Assembly (NCBI GenBank): GCA_913009915.1
Contig: CAJVYZ010000011.1
Coordinates: 1 to 14,157, forward strand
Length of the DNA stretch: 14,157 bases
From: an uncultured Gemmatimonadota bacterium
GTDB lineage: Bacteria; Gemmatimonadota; Gemmatimonadetes; Gemmatimonadales; GWC2-71-9
Direction: 5' to 3'
The number at the start of each line of letters is the position of its first letter. The stretch's first letter is position 1. The translations under genes were made by a program, and so were the position numbers. Positions 1 through 7,900 of the stretch are shown here, in pieces. The notes under the pieces are model-generated. The model searched no databases and was not told the DNA's origin. It worked only from the letters and a program-made list of their open reading frames with translations.

Positions 1-53
1 ATGATACGGCGACCACCGAGATCTACACTCTTTCCCTACACGACGCTCTTCCG
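1..53. other. Illumina P5/TruSeq universal adapter (contamination)
   Basis: The first 53 bases match the Illumina P5/TruSeq universal adapter from its second base onward (for example GATACGGCGACCACCGAGA, then the CTACACGACGCTCTTCC segment). The next bases read TTCT where the adapter has ATCT, so similarity runs to about 57 with one mismatch at 54. Read on the minus strand this is ordinary 3' read-through into adapter at the end of a short insert. It is sequencing artefact, not genome, and should be trimmed. Confidence 0.97.
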
Positions 54-1213
54 TTCTGAACGACTTCTACCCAATCGCCGATGCGGATGTCCTTCTCGGC
101 GATCAGCTGTTCGTTGTGTAGCGTGGCGTTGGAAATGGTGACCCCGCCCAATTCGACCGGTTCCAACTCGGCGTAGGGATTGAGGGCGCCGGTCCGGCCG
201 ACGTTGATCTTGATGTTCCGCAGGCGAGTCACGGCCACCTCGGGGGCGAACTTCCGGGCGACCGCCCAGCGGGGCTCGCGCCCACCGATGGCGCCCAGTT
301 CAGGCCACAGGTCGAGCCGGTCCAACTTCACCACCACGCCGTCGGCTTGAAACGGCAGGGTGGGGAGGAGGGCCTCGAGCGTCGGGATATGCTCGATGAC
401 GTCATCGAGAGTGGCCAGCCGCTCCCGGTGTCCTTCCACCTGAAAGCCCCATGCGCTCAACAGCTCGAGGGCGTCCCACTGGCTGGATACCGGGCGCTGT
501 CCCTCCAGCACCTCGATGTGGAAGGCGAACAGGCGAAGCCTGCGTTTGCCGGTCACGGCGCTGTCGAGTTGCCGTAGGCTGCCGGCGGCGGAATTCCTTG
601 GGTTGGCGAACGGCGGATCGCCTTGCGCCTCGCGCAACCGGTTGACGCGGGCGAAGGTGGTGAGCGGGAAATAGACCTCACCCCGGATCTCCATCAGCGC
701 CGGCACATCGTCCGCCGGCAGAACCAGCGGGACGTCGTGGATGGTGCGGAGGTTGGGGGTGACGTCTTCGCCGATGATGCCGTTGCCGCGGGTGGCCCCA
801 GTCGTCAGGCGACCGTTGGAGTAGGTGAGATTGACGGCTGCGCCGTCGATCTTCAACTCGGTAACGAACGCGCTGGCGGCGGCCTCGGGTATGAGCCGGA
901 GGTTGCGTTCATGCCAGGCGCGGAGTTCGTCGGTATCGAAGGCGTTGGCCAACGACAGCATCGGCTGGAGGTGGCGGTGCTTGGTCAGGGCCGACGCGGG
1001 TGCCGCGCCCACCCGCTGGGTGGGTGAATCCGCGGTGCGAAGTTGTGGCTGGTCCCGTTCCAACTGCTGGAGCTCACGGAACAGCCGGTCGTATTCCGCG
1101 TCGGAAATGGATGGATTGTCTTCGAGGTAGTACGCTCGATTGGCGCGCTGGATCTGGTCGCGCAACTCGGCGGCTCGCCGGGTGGCCGTAGCTCGGCTCC
1201 CGGATGGACTCAC
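54..1213 (-). CDS. ligA: NAD+-dependent DNA ligase LigA, 3'-truncated by the contig end
   Basis: LigA seals 3'-OH/5'-phosphate nicks in duplex DNA using NAD+, joining Okazaki fragments and completing repair. About 386 genomic residues remain of a family length near 670. Domain Ia is visible at residues 13-75, with Y28-Y29 and the ISDAEYD segment that bind the NMN part of NAD+. The adenylation domain has catalytic K121 in KIDG, then TRGNGIIGEDVT, MEIRGEVYFP, NPRNSAAGSLRQLD and DGVVVKLD. The OB fold begins and is cut after about WVEVVQ. The zinc finger, HhH and BRCT domains lie off the contig. The open frame continues to position 23 only because the adapter is read through, giving the spurious ending GRASCRERV. 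The start is GTG at 1213. It overlaps the TGA of the upstream GAF gene as GTGA, so the two are probably translationally coupled. Confidence 0.95.
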
Positions 1214-1992
1214 CGGGTGGCGGCCTCCTGGGCGATGACGGCCATGGCGACGCTGACCAGCCGGTCGATCTCCTCGGCCGAGGACCTACCGAGCACTCCT
1301 TCGTTCCAGGGGCCTTCCCGCGAGGCGGCCTCCTCGAGGAGACGGCGGATGAAGCTGAGGAGAGCCGCTCGCGTGCGATCCTGGCTGGTTTCGACCGGAC
1401 CGTCGCTCCGGTGGTCCTTGAGCCGCTCGAACCGGTGGGCATTGCGCAACGCCTTGGCCGTGAGACCGGCCACCACTTGGCAGAATTCCACGTCGACGTC
1501 GGAGAAACTGGAGCCGTCGCGGAACGTGCGGAGCAGGATGGCGCCGATGGCATCACCGCGCCACGTGATCGGCACCACGGTGATGGACTTGACCCGCCGG
1601 TTGGCAAGGGCTCCCTGGACCCCCTTCAGCGAGGGGTCGCTGGCGGCGTCGGGGATGAACACCGTTTCCCCCGACTGGATGGCCTGTTTGAGCTCCGGGT
1701 AGCGGTCGAGATCGACCACATAGTTGCGGATACTGGGATCCTCGTAGCTCGCCACCAGACGAACTCGCTGACCACCCTTTTCCACCAGGAAGATCGAACA
1801 ACGATCGAGGCCGAACGCCTCACCGAGCCGCCGTGCAACCGATTGCACAACGTCCATGAAGTTGAGCGAGCCGGCGATTTCCTGGAGGATCTCGATGACG
1901 GCCAGCAGGTGCTTGCGCTCGTGTTCGAGCGCCTGGAGGCGTCCCTGGAGGTTCTCGACTTCTTGTTCGAGTGACGGCTCGTCAAGGGTCAT
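1210..1992 (-). CDS. GAF-domain protein with N-terminal coiled coil
   Basis: The product has 260 residues. Residues 6-40 (EQEVENLQGRLQALEHERK...) look like a short coiled coil. Residues about 42-185 form a GAF domain: the DVVQSVARRLGEAFGLDRCSIFL strand-helix start, a FIPDAASDP loop, and a VVPITWRGDAIGAILL core. GAF domains bind small ligands or act as redox or dimerisation modules. No histidine kinase, GGDEF or HTH output follows. Residues 190-260 are helical and charged with no motif I recognise. The ATG at 1992 has an AGGA four bases upstream. The gene ends in a GTGA overlap with ligA, so it is the first visible gene of a GAF-ligA unit. The context suggests a cytoplasmic sensor or adaptor co-expressed with the ligase, but that role is inference. 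Confidence 0.85.
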   Translation of the reverse strand: MTLDEPSLEQEVENLQGRLQALEHERKHLLAVIEILQEIAGSLNFMDVVQSVARRLGEAFGLDRCSIFLVEKGGQRVRLVASYEDPSIRNYVVDLDRYPELKQAIQSGETVFIPDAASDPSLKGVQGALANRRVKSITVVPITWRGDAIGAILLRTFRDGSSFSDVDVEFCQVVAGLTAKALRNAHRFERLKDHRSDGPVETSQDRTRAALLSFIRRLLEEAASREGPWNEGVLGRSSAEEIDRLVSVAMAVIAQEAATR

Positions 1993-2080
1993 GGTTCCTG
2001 GTCCAATGGAGGCGGAAAGGGTTGTCGGATAGGAAGTTGGGCAGGGAGGGGCCGGGGGTCAAGCCGGTGGACCAGCCCGA

Positions 2081-2128
2081 TTGCTCGGCGGCCCGGGGCT
2101 GGCTAGCTTCCCCATATCTATCGAGGAG
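2081..2128 (+). promoter_or_regulatory. Probable promoter and SD of the YtxH-like gene
   Basis: TTGCTC at 2081-2086 is followed by a 17-base spacer and TAGCTT at 2104-2109, an acceptable housekeeping-type -35/-10 pair. The predicted start of transcription is near 2116, leaving a leader of about 20 nt. That leader carries GAGGAG at 2123-2128, 8 bases before the GTG start at 2137. The CTAGCTTCC core resembles the CTAGATTCC in front of the kinase at 4961. Confidence 0.5.
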
Positions 2129-2136
2129 CGACCACT

Positions 2137-2493
2137 GTGACCGACGATGACCAGGACCTGTACGACGATAGTCTAGACGAAATCGAGATTGTCGAGGAAG
2201 ACGACGATGAAATGGCCGCCGCTGGGTTTCGCGGACCGGAGTTTGCCACCGGTCTCATCCTCGGTGCGGTGCTCGGTGCGGTGATCGCCCTGCTGGTGGC
2301 CCCGCGCGCTGGTGCCCGTACCCGCAGGGACCTCGGCCGGAAGGCGCGCCGGATTCGGCACGACGTCGAGGACCGGTGGGATGGAGCGCAACGTGACTTG
2401 CGGCGGCAGGTCCGGCGGCGGAAGCGCAAGCTCCGGGGTCAGGTCAAGAAGGCCACCAAGCGCACGCGCAAGGCGATCGAGCGACTCACCTAG
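2137..2493 (+). CDS. YtxH-like single-span membrane protein
   Basis: The product is a 118-residue protein in three parts. Residues 1-26 are extremely acidic (runs such as EEDDDE). Residues 36-54 are one hydrophobic span (ATGLILGAVLGAVIALLVA) followed by APRAGARTRRDL, the Gly-rich span plus AP-x-G-x-x-x-R signature of the YtxH family. The tail (60-118) is very rich in Arg and Lys. YtxH proteins are small envelope proteins of unclear function, often linked to general stress in Gram-positives. The GTG start is supported by GAGGAG 8 bases upstream and by a plausible promoter. The stop TAG lies in a CTAG palindrome shared with the convergent TPR gene, so there is no spacer for a terminator. The family call is good; function is unknown. 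Confidence 0.85.
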   Translation: MTDDDQDLYDDSLDEIEIVEEDDDEMAAAGFRGPEFATGLILGAVLGAVIALLVAPRAGARTRRDLGRKARRIRHDVEDRWDGAQRDLRRQVRRRKRKLRGQVKKATKRTRKAIERLT

Positions 2494-3311
2494 TCGCGTC
2501 CGTCTTCCTTGCCGGCCATTTCAGTCATTAGTTCCGCCGCGCGCGCCTTGTATCTGGGATCGAGCACGTCGAACACCGGCAAAGAATCGATCGCCTGGAG
2601 CTGAGGCCGGGCGTCGCTGTAGCGTTTGCGGTCGAAGTAGATCTCTGCCAAATCCATGCGGTGGTAGATGACGGCGGGATCGATGGCGACGGCAAGTTCC
2701 ATGTGCTCTTCGGCCTGCTCCCAGCTCGCCAGGTCCAGAAAGTCTCCGCCGTACAGGTTCTTGGCGAACCACCGCTGGATGCCCGAGAGCCGCTTGATTT
2801 CCGCATGCCACAGCCCGATGACGTGATGGGCCTTGTCGTGCTCCGGGTCGAGTTCCAGGGCCTTCAGCGCCTCCACCCGGATTTCGGGCGCGCGGCGCAC
2901 CCGTTCCTTGTTGTTCTTGGTGAGGGACGCGCGCCCGACGGCGGCCGCCAGAATGTAGTGCCCGTCCGGCTGCAGCAGTTCCGCGTCCACGGCACGTCGG
3001 GCGTATACCTCGGCCAGGATGTAGAGTGAGTCCCGCTCCTTGCTCTTGACGTCGTCGGGCGTTTGCTTGCCGACGTCGATCAAGGCCGAGGCCATACGCC
3101 AGTTGGCCTGGTAGTTGGTGGAGTCGAGGGCCAGGGCGGCCGCAAAGTGGTCCCCGGCACCTTCGGGGTCCCGGGTGTCGGCGGCTACGAGGCCCAGGGC
3201 CATGTGCTCGTCGAAATCGAGGGCGGCGGACTGAGCCGCCAAGTTGCCGGCCGCCAGCCCCACGAGCAGCGGAACACCCCACGCTTGGGTGGCGATCTTG
3301 AAGGAGATCAT
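2490..3311 (-). CDS. Exported TPR protein, RMDN-like
   Basis: The product has 273 residues from the ATG at 3311. Residues 1-27 are a signal peptide: K5, a hydrophobic core VPLLVGLAAG, then LAAQ, with cleavage near residues 26-29. The mature part is a series of TPR-like helical pairs, with repeated acidic-position motifs such as ALALDSTNYQANW, ALELDPEHDKAHH and AVAIDPAVIYHRMDLAEIY. The segment HHVIGLWHAEIKRLSG and the following WFAKNLYGG resemble the RMDN (regulator of microtubule dynamics-like) bacterial TPR family. It probably acts in the periplasm as a protein-binding scaffold; partner unknown. An in-frame TTG at 3317, 10 bases after a GAGG, is an alternative start adding two residues; an in-frame stop lies just beyond. 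The gene is divergent from deoA with only 6 bases between start codons, and convergent with the YtxH gene. Confidence 0.82.
   Translation of the reverse strand: MISFKIATQAWGVPLLVGLAAGNLAAQSAALDFDEHMALGLVAADTRDPEGAGDHFAAALALDSTNYQANWRMASALIDVGKQTPDDVKSKERDSLYILAEVYARRAVDAELLQPDGHYILAAAVGRASLTKNNKERVRRAPEIRVEALKALELDPEHDKAHHVIGLWHAEIKRLSGIQRWFAKNLYGGDFLDLASWEQAEEHMELAVAIDPAVIYHRMDLAEIYFDRKRYSDARPQLQAIDSLPVFDVLDPRYKARAAELMTEMAGKEDGRD
3301..3306 (+). promoter_or_regulatory. SD deciding the deoA start
   Basis: AAGGAG lies 11 bases before the ATG at 3318 and inside the first codons of the opposite-strand TPR gene. It selects 3318 over the much longer open frame that extends upstream to 3063, which is only antisense of the TPR gene. 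Confidence 0.75.
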
Positions 3312-3317
3312 GATCAA

Positions 3318-4649
3318 ATGGTGGTTGCCTCACTCATAGAACGCAAGCGCGGGGGCGAGGCCCTCACGGCCCCGGAGTGGCGGGAACTGCTCCAGGCCTA
3401 CGGGACCGATGCCGTGCCCGACTATCAGATGGCGGCGCTCCTCATGGCCGTTTTCTTTCAGGGACTCACGGCCGAGGAGCTGTACACGGTTACCGACACC
3501 ATGCTGCACAGCGGCGCCAGCCTCGATTTCGACGGGTGGGATACGCCGCGGGTCGACAAGCACTCTACCGGCGGCGTGGGAGACAAGACGTCGATCGTCC
3601 TGGCGCCACTGTTGGCCTGCTGCGACGTAGCCGTCCCCATGCTGTCCGGACGGGGCCTGGGGCACACCGGCGGAACGCTCGACAAGCTCGAGTCCATTCC
3701 GGGATTCCGGACGGGGTTGTCGCTCGAGGAAGCTGAGCGGCAAGTCCGGACCTTGGGCTGCGCCATGTTGGGGCAGAGTCGGGACATCGCCCCTATCGAT
3801 CGTAAGCTTTACGCCCTGCGGGACGTCACCGCCACGATCGAATCGATCCCGCTCATTGCCGCCAGCATCATGTCCAAGAAGTTGGCCGAAGGACTGAACG
3901 GGCTGGTGCTCGACGTCAAGACCGGGAGCGGCGCGTTCATGGTCGACGTCGAGGACGCCCTGGCCCTGGCGCGGACCACGATCGAACTGGGCGAAGCCCA
4001 CGGCTGCCGGACCACGGCACTGCTCACCGCCATGGACCGTCCGCCGCGGTGGTCGGTGGGCAACTCGCTCGAAATAGAGGAATGCATCTCAACGCTCCAG
4101 GGTGAGGGCCCCTCCGACCTGGCCGAGGTGATTCTCGCCCTGGGGTCGGAGATGCTGATGTCCGCCGGTGTCGCCGGCGATCCGACGGAGGCGCGGTGCC
4201 GGTTGGAGGATGCCCTGGCGTCGGGGAAGGCGCTCGAGCGCTTTGCCGCATTGATCGAGGCGCAAGGGGGCAACCCCGCGATCATCGACGACCCGGCCGT
4301 CCTCCCCCAGGCGGAGGAAATCGAAGTGCTCGAGGCGTCGGCTGCGGGCGTCGTTCAGTCGGTCGAACCGCGGCGCATCGGGCTGGCGGTGATCGAACTC
4401 GGTGGCGGGCGGCAGCGGCTGGACGACGACATCGATCCCAGTGTCGGGTTCGTCATTTCGGTCAAGCCCGGTGACCGGGTGGCAGCCGGTGAAGCCATCG
4501 CCTCGGTGTTCGCCCGCGACGCCGAAGGGATCCGTGCAGGTCGGGCCGCGTTGGAGGAGGCGATCGTCATCGGGGAGGTCGGGAGTCTCACTCCGTTGGT
4601 GTCTCATCGCGTCACCGCTGCGGGGACGGAAGTCCTGGAGGTGACCTAG
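3318..4649 (+). CDS. deoA: Pyrimidine-nucleoside (thymidine) phosphorylase
   Basis: This enzyme splits thymidine, deoxyuridine or uridine with phosphate into the base and (deoxy)ribose-1-phosphate in pyrimidine salvage. The product is 443 residues, normal for the family. Residues 1-65 are the helical domain (VPDYQMAALLMAVFFQGLT). The phosphate-binding signature is K81-HSTGGVGDKTS, then SGRGLGHTGGTLDKLESIPGF at 110-130. R168, S183 and K187 stand where E. coli DeoA has R171, S186 and K190 for base binding. KTGSGAFM follows at 201-208, and the C-terminal mixed domain ends at VTAAGTEVLEVT. LESIPGF resembles thymidine phosphorylases, while SIMSKK and KTGSGAFM resemble Pdp-type enzymes, so substrate range (deoA or pdp) is left open. 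The small membrane-protein gene follows 2 bases after the stop. Confidence 0.93.
   Translation: MVVASLIERKRGGEALTAPEWRELLQAYGTDAVPDYQMAALLMAVFFQGLTAEELYTVTDTMLHSGASLDFDGWDTPRVDKHSTGGVGDKTSIVLAPLLACCDVAVPMLSGRGLGHTGGTLDKLESIPGFRTGLSLEEAERQVRTLGCAMLGQSRDIAPIDRKLYALRDVTATIESIPLIAASIMSKKLAEGLNGLVLDVKTGSGAFMVDVEDALALARTTIELGEAHGCRTTALLTAMDRPPRWSVGNSLEIEECISTLQGEGPSDLAEVILALGSEMLMSAGVAGDPTEARCRLEDALASGKALERFAALIEAQGGNPAIIDDPAVLPQAEEIEVLEASAAGVVQSVEPRRIGLAVIELGGGRQRLDDDIDPSVGFVISVKPGDRVAAGEAIASVFARDAEGIRAGRAALEEAIVIGEVGSLTPLVSHRVTAAGTEVLEVT
4637..4644 (+). promoter_or_regulatory. Strong SD of the 71-aa membrane-protein gene
   Basis: GGAGGTGA, a near-perfect anti-16S match, sits in the last codons of deoA and 7 bases before the ATG at 4652. 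It is the best SD in the window and the main evidence that the small downstream frame is translated. Confidence 0.8.
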
Positions 4650-4651
4650 GC

Positions 4652-4867
4652 ATGATGGCCGGCATGTTGACGGCGCTGGCAATCTTCGCCGTGGGGTATT
4701 GGCTGGTGCGGCGGGGTGAGGACATCCGTAGCCGCCACCGATCGCCGTTCCACGACATCGACCGTGACGTGTTGGAGCGGGCTGAGCGGGAGGTGCGCGA
4801 TCTGGGTATCGATCACCACCCGGACGACGGCTTCGAGGGGGATGATTGGGGGCCGGGAACGAAGTAG
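4652..4867 (+). CDS. Small single-span membrane protein, unknown function
   Basis: The product has 71 residues. Residues 4-19 (GMLTALAIFAVGYWLV) form one membrane span, followed by positive RRGED and then a cytoplasmic tail with an amphipathic stretch (DIDRDVLERAEREVRDLGI) and an acidic end (DDGFEGDDWG). The gene starts 2 bases after the deoA stop with a very strong SD, so it is co-transcribed and probably well translated. I do not recognise the family. The arrangement of span plus charged helix would suit a small regulator or membrane anchor, but no role in nucleoside metabolism can be read from the sequence. Confidence 0.7.
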   Translation: MMAGMLTALAIFAVGYWLVRRGEDIRSRHRSPFHDIDRDVLERAEREVRDLGIDHHPDDGFEGDDWGPGTK

Positions 4868-4888
4868 GCGGGGACGTAAGCGGGGGCG

Positions 4889-4916
4889 GCGAGGGCAGCG
4901 GGAGCAGCGAGGGCAG
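4889..4916. repeat. G-rich direct repeat, GCGAGGGCAG type
   Basis: The gap between the small membrane-protein gene and the kinase holds two copies of AGCGAGGGCAG-like sequence (4889-4898 and 4907-4916 share GCGAGGGCAG). The string GCGAGGGCAGCGGG (4889-4902) recurs exactly at 14106-14119 after mtnA. The rest of the gap (4868-4960) is G-rich with no ORF. Confidence 0.7.
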
Positions 4917-4948
4917 TTGACGGTGAGGCGCGGAAGGGGGATGACTTC

Positions 4949-4961
4949 TAGATTCCTACTA
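4949..4961 (+). promoter_or_regulatory. Predicted leaderless promoter of the Ser/Thr kinase
   Basis: TAGATT at 4949-4954 is a -10-like hexamer followed by exactly 6 bases and then the ATG at 4961, so transcription would begin at or next to the start codon. No SD is placed correctly; the nearest G-rich run is about 20 bases upstream. There is no good -35 at 17 bases. A TTGACG at 4917-4922 is 26 bases from the hexamer, which is too far for a standard pair. Confidence 0.45.
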
Positions 4962-7900
4962 TGGCTGATTCTGACGACGGGCTGTTTCAGCGGGTCGCCG
5001 CGGCGCTGGGTGATCAGTATGACCTGATCCGCCTCTTGGGGAGGGGGGGGATGGCTAGCGTGTTCCTGGCCCGGGAGCATGCGCTCAAGCGGTTGGTGGC
5101 CATCAAGGTGCTCGACCCGGAGTTGGGTGCCAGCGAGGATTTCCGTAGCCGGTTCCAGCGCGAGGCCGAAACCGCTGCCCAGCTACACCACCCGAATATC
5201 GTGCCGATCTACAGTGTTGGTGCGTCCGGCGGTCTGGCGTACTTCACCATGGCGTACGTCGATGGCGAGAGTCTGGGGGCGCGTCTCCGTCGCCTGGAGC
5301 GCTTCCCGGTCGAGGACGCTCTCCGAGTGACCAGGGAAGTCGCCGCGGCTCTGGGCGCCGCGCATCGGCGCGGCATCATCCACCGGGACGTCAAACCCGC
5401 CAACGTGTTGTTCGACAAGGAATCCGGCCGCGCCCACGTGACGGACTTCGGCATTGCCCAGGTGGTGTCGACCGAGGGCGAAGCCGGCGAGGAATCGGAA
5501 GAGCTGACGGTTGCCGGGATGGTCATGGGCACGCCGCGTTACATGAGCCCCGAGCAGGCCAGCGGCCAGCGCGACCTCACGCCCGCCTCCGACTTGTACG
5601 CCGTAGGCATCCTGCTCTACGAAATGCTGAGTGGCGCCTATCCGTACGCCATAGGTCTCAACCGCAACTTCCTGGTGGCCCACCTGACCCAGGATGTCGA
5701 TCCACTCTCGTCGCACCTGCGCGATGTTCCGGCCGACATCGAGACCATCGTGACGAGGCTGCTCGACAAGGATCCGGCCCGGCGGTTCGGCACGGCGTAC
5801 GACCTCCTGGCCGCGCTGGGATCGGGCGAGGTCTCGGCTCCGGTGGCCCCGCACCGCAGGATGAGGCGTGGTTGGGTGGCGGCGGGCGCCGCGGTAGTGA
5901 TGCTTGCCGTCGTGTTCGGTCGGACCCTGTTGCAGCCATCCGATGGCGTGCCCGAGGGGGTCGATCCGCGCCAGTCAATACTGCTGGGGTTCTTCAACAA
6001 CACCAGCGCCGACCGGAGCCTCGACTGGCTCCGTATCGGCGGTGTGGAACTCCTGGGTCAGTCGCTGGCGCGGTGGGACGATCTGCAGGTGATCGGGGTA
6101 GACCGGTTGCTCGACGCGGCGCGCAAGGCGGGGATCGACGAGGACGAACCGATCTCGCGCGACGACGCGTTCACCATGGCGCGCCGGCTCGGTGTGTGGA
6201 CAGCCACCACCGGGTCATTGGTTAGGCTCAACAACGATTCGATGCGGATCACCGTGCGGGTGTACGACGTGGCCAGCGAGCGGGAGTTGTCGACGGCGAC
6301 GGTGGCGGTACTGAGGGACTCGGCGTTGACGGAGGCGTTCGACGCACTGGGGCAGGAGATCCTGGAGGTCGCCGGAGCGCCGCCAACCGCGGTCGTTGGT
6401 ATGGAACCGCCGACCCATTCCATCGATGCCTACCGGGCATATATCGACGGCATGCTGGCCCGCAACCGATTCGATCTGGACAGCGCCAAGATCGCCTTCC
6501 GCCGGGCGGTCGACGAGGATCCCCAGTTTGCCCTGGCTTATTACGCGTTGAGCGCGGTTACCAGTGGTGTCCAGGTGCCCTCACAGGACCCCGAATACCT
6601 GGCCCTGGCCGACAGCGCCCTGCGATACTCGGCCAACCGGCCCACCAAGGAGCGATTGCTGATCGAAGCGTTTCACGCCTTCGTGAACGCCGACCTGGTG
6701 CGGGCGCAGGAGTTGTACCGGGAGCTGCTGGCCAAGGACTCTACGCTGGCCGACGCCTGGGCCGGTCTGGGGGCGTCGGCCACCTTCGACCTGACCCTGC
6801 GCGTCGATGAGGACGGCAACGAGTACTTCCCTTCTTCCCCTACGGTGGCGCTGCACAGCTTTACCCGGACGCTGGAACTCGATGCCAACGACTACCGTGC
6901 CTACCCGATCATGACGTCTTTGCTCATGGCCGCGTCACAGCAGGAAGGGAGGATGCCCGCGTTTCGGGATCCGCCGCCGGGAGACCTGACGACCCTGGGA
7001 CGGCGCGTTCCCGTGGAATGGTATCAGCTCATACTGCAGGGCGATTCCATCCTGACGGTGCCGGTGGATTCCGTCGCCGACAGATTCCCGCCGGCGGTGC
7101 TCGACTCGCTACGCCGGGCCGCCCGGCAGCGCGCCGAGGACCTGTTGCAACGGTGGGTCAGCCACGCGCCCGATCAGGGTATCGCCTGGCTCACGCTGGC
7201 GTCGGTGCAGCACGACGAGAAGAAACACGACGAGGCGTTCGCCTCGCTGGCGGAGGCGCGCCGGGTAGGCCTCCCGTCCGTCATCCCCCACGAAGTGGTG
7301 CGACTCGCCTGGTTGCTGGAGGCGCAGCGGTTCGATGAGGCGCTCCCGCTGGCCGACTCGCTGGCCGGCACCGGATGGGGGCCTGACATGGACGACCAAC
7401 ATCTGATGCAGTCGATGCCATTTCCCGATGCCCTCCTGGTAGCGGGCCGCATCGATGAGGCGGTTGCCATCGAGCGACGCCGCCGCGCGGTGCAGCACCA
7501 GTTTCAGGCTGGTCCCGAGATCAAGGCCCGCTATGAACTGATGCCGCTGGTCACCGAAGTGCGTGCTCGAGCGGCTCTCGACCAGTTGTCGCCGGCCTTG
7601 ATGGCCACGGCCATGGATTCGCTGGAGGCGGTTGCCGCCCGTCTCGACGACTCCGCCCGGGTGAAGTTCCTCGAAGACCTGGGAGGGGCCCTGCTGCCAG
7701 GCGCAGCTGCCCTGGGCGACACGGCCCGCATAGCGGCGTTCCGGGTGCAGTACGGCTCGGACCGGTATCTGGCGATTGACGCGTGGGCTGCCGTTGCGGC
7801 GGGCGACCTGGCCCTGGCCGAAGTGCGCTACCAGGCTGCGTTGCTGGACACTACCTGGACGCCCCGGCAGGTGTTCCCCCTGGCGCGGACGGCCGAAGCC

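Noticed and set aside
3063..3317. N-terminal extension of deoA to a start at 3063
   Set aside because: It is antisense to the exported TPR gene, has no similarity to the phosphorylase N-terminus, and the SD at 3301-3306 supports 3318.
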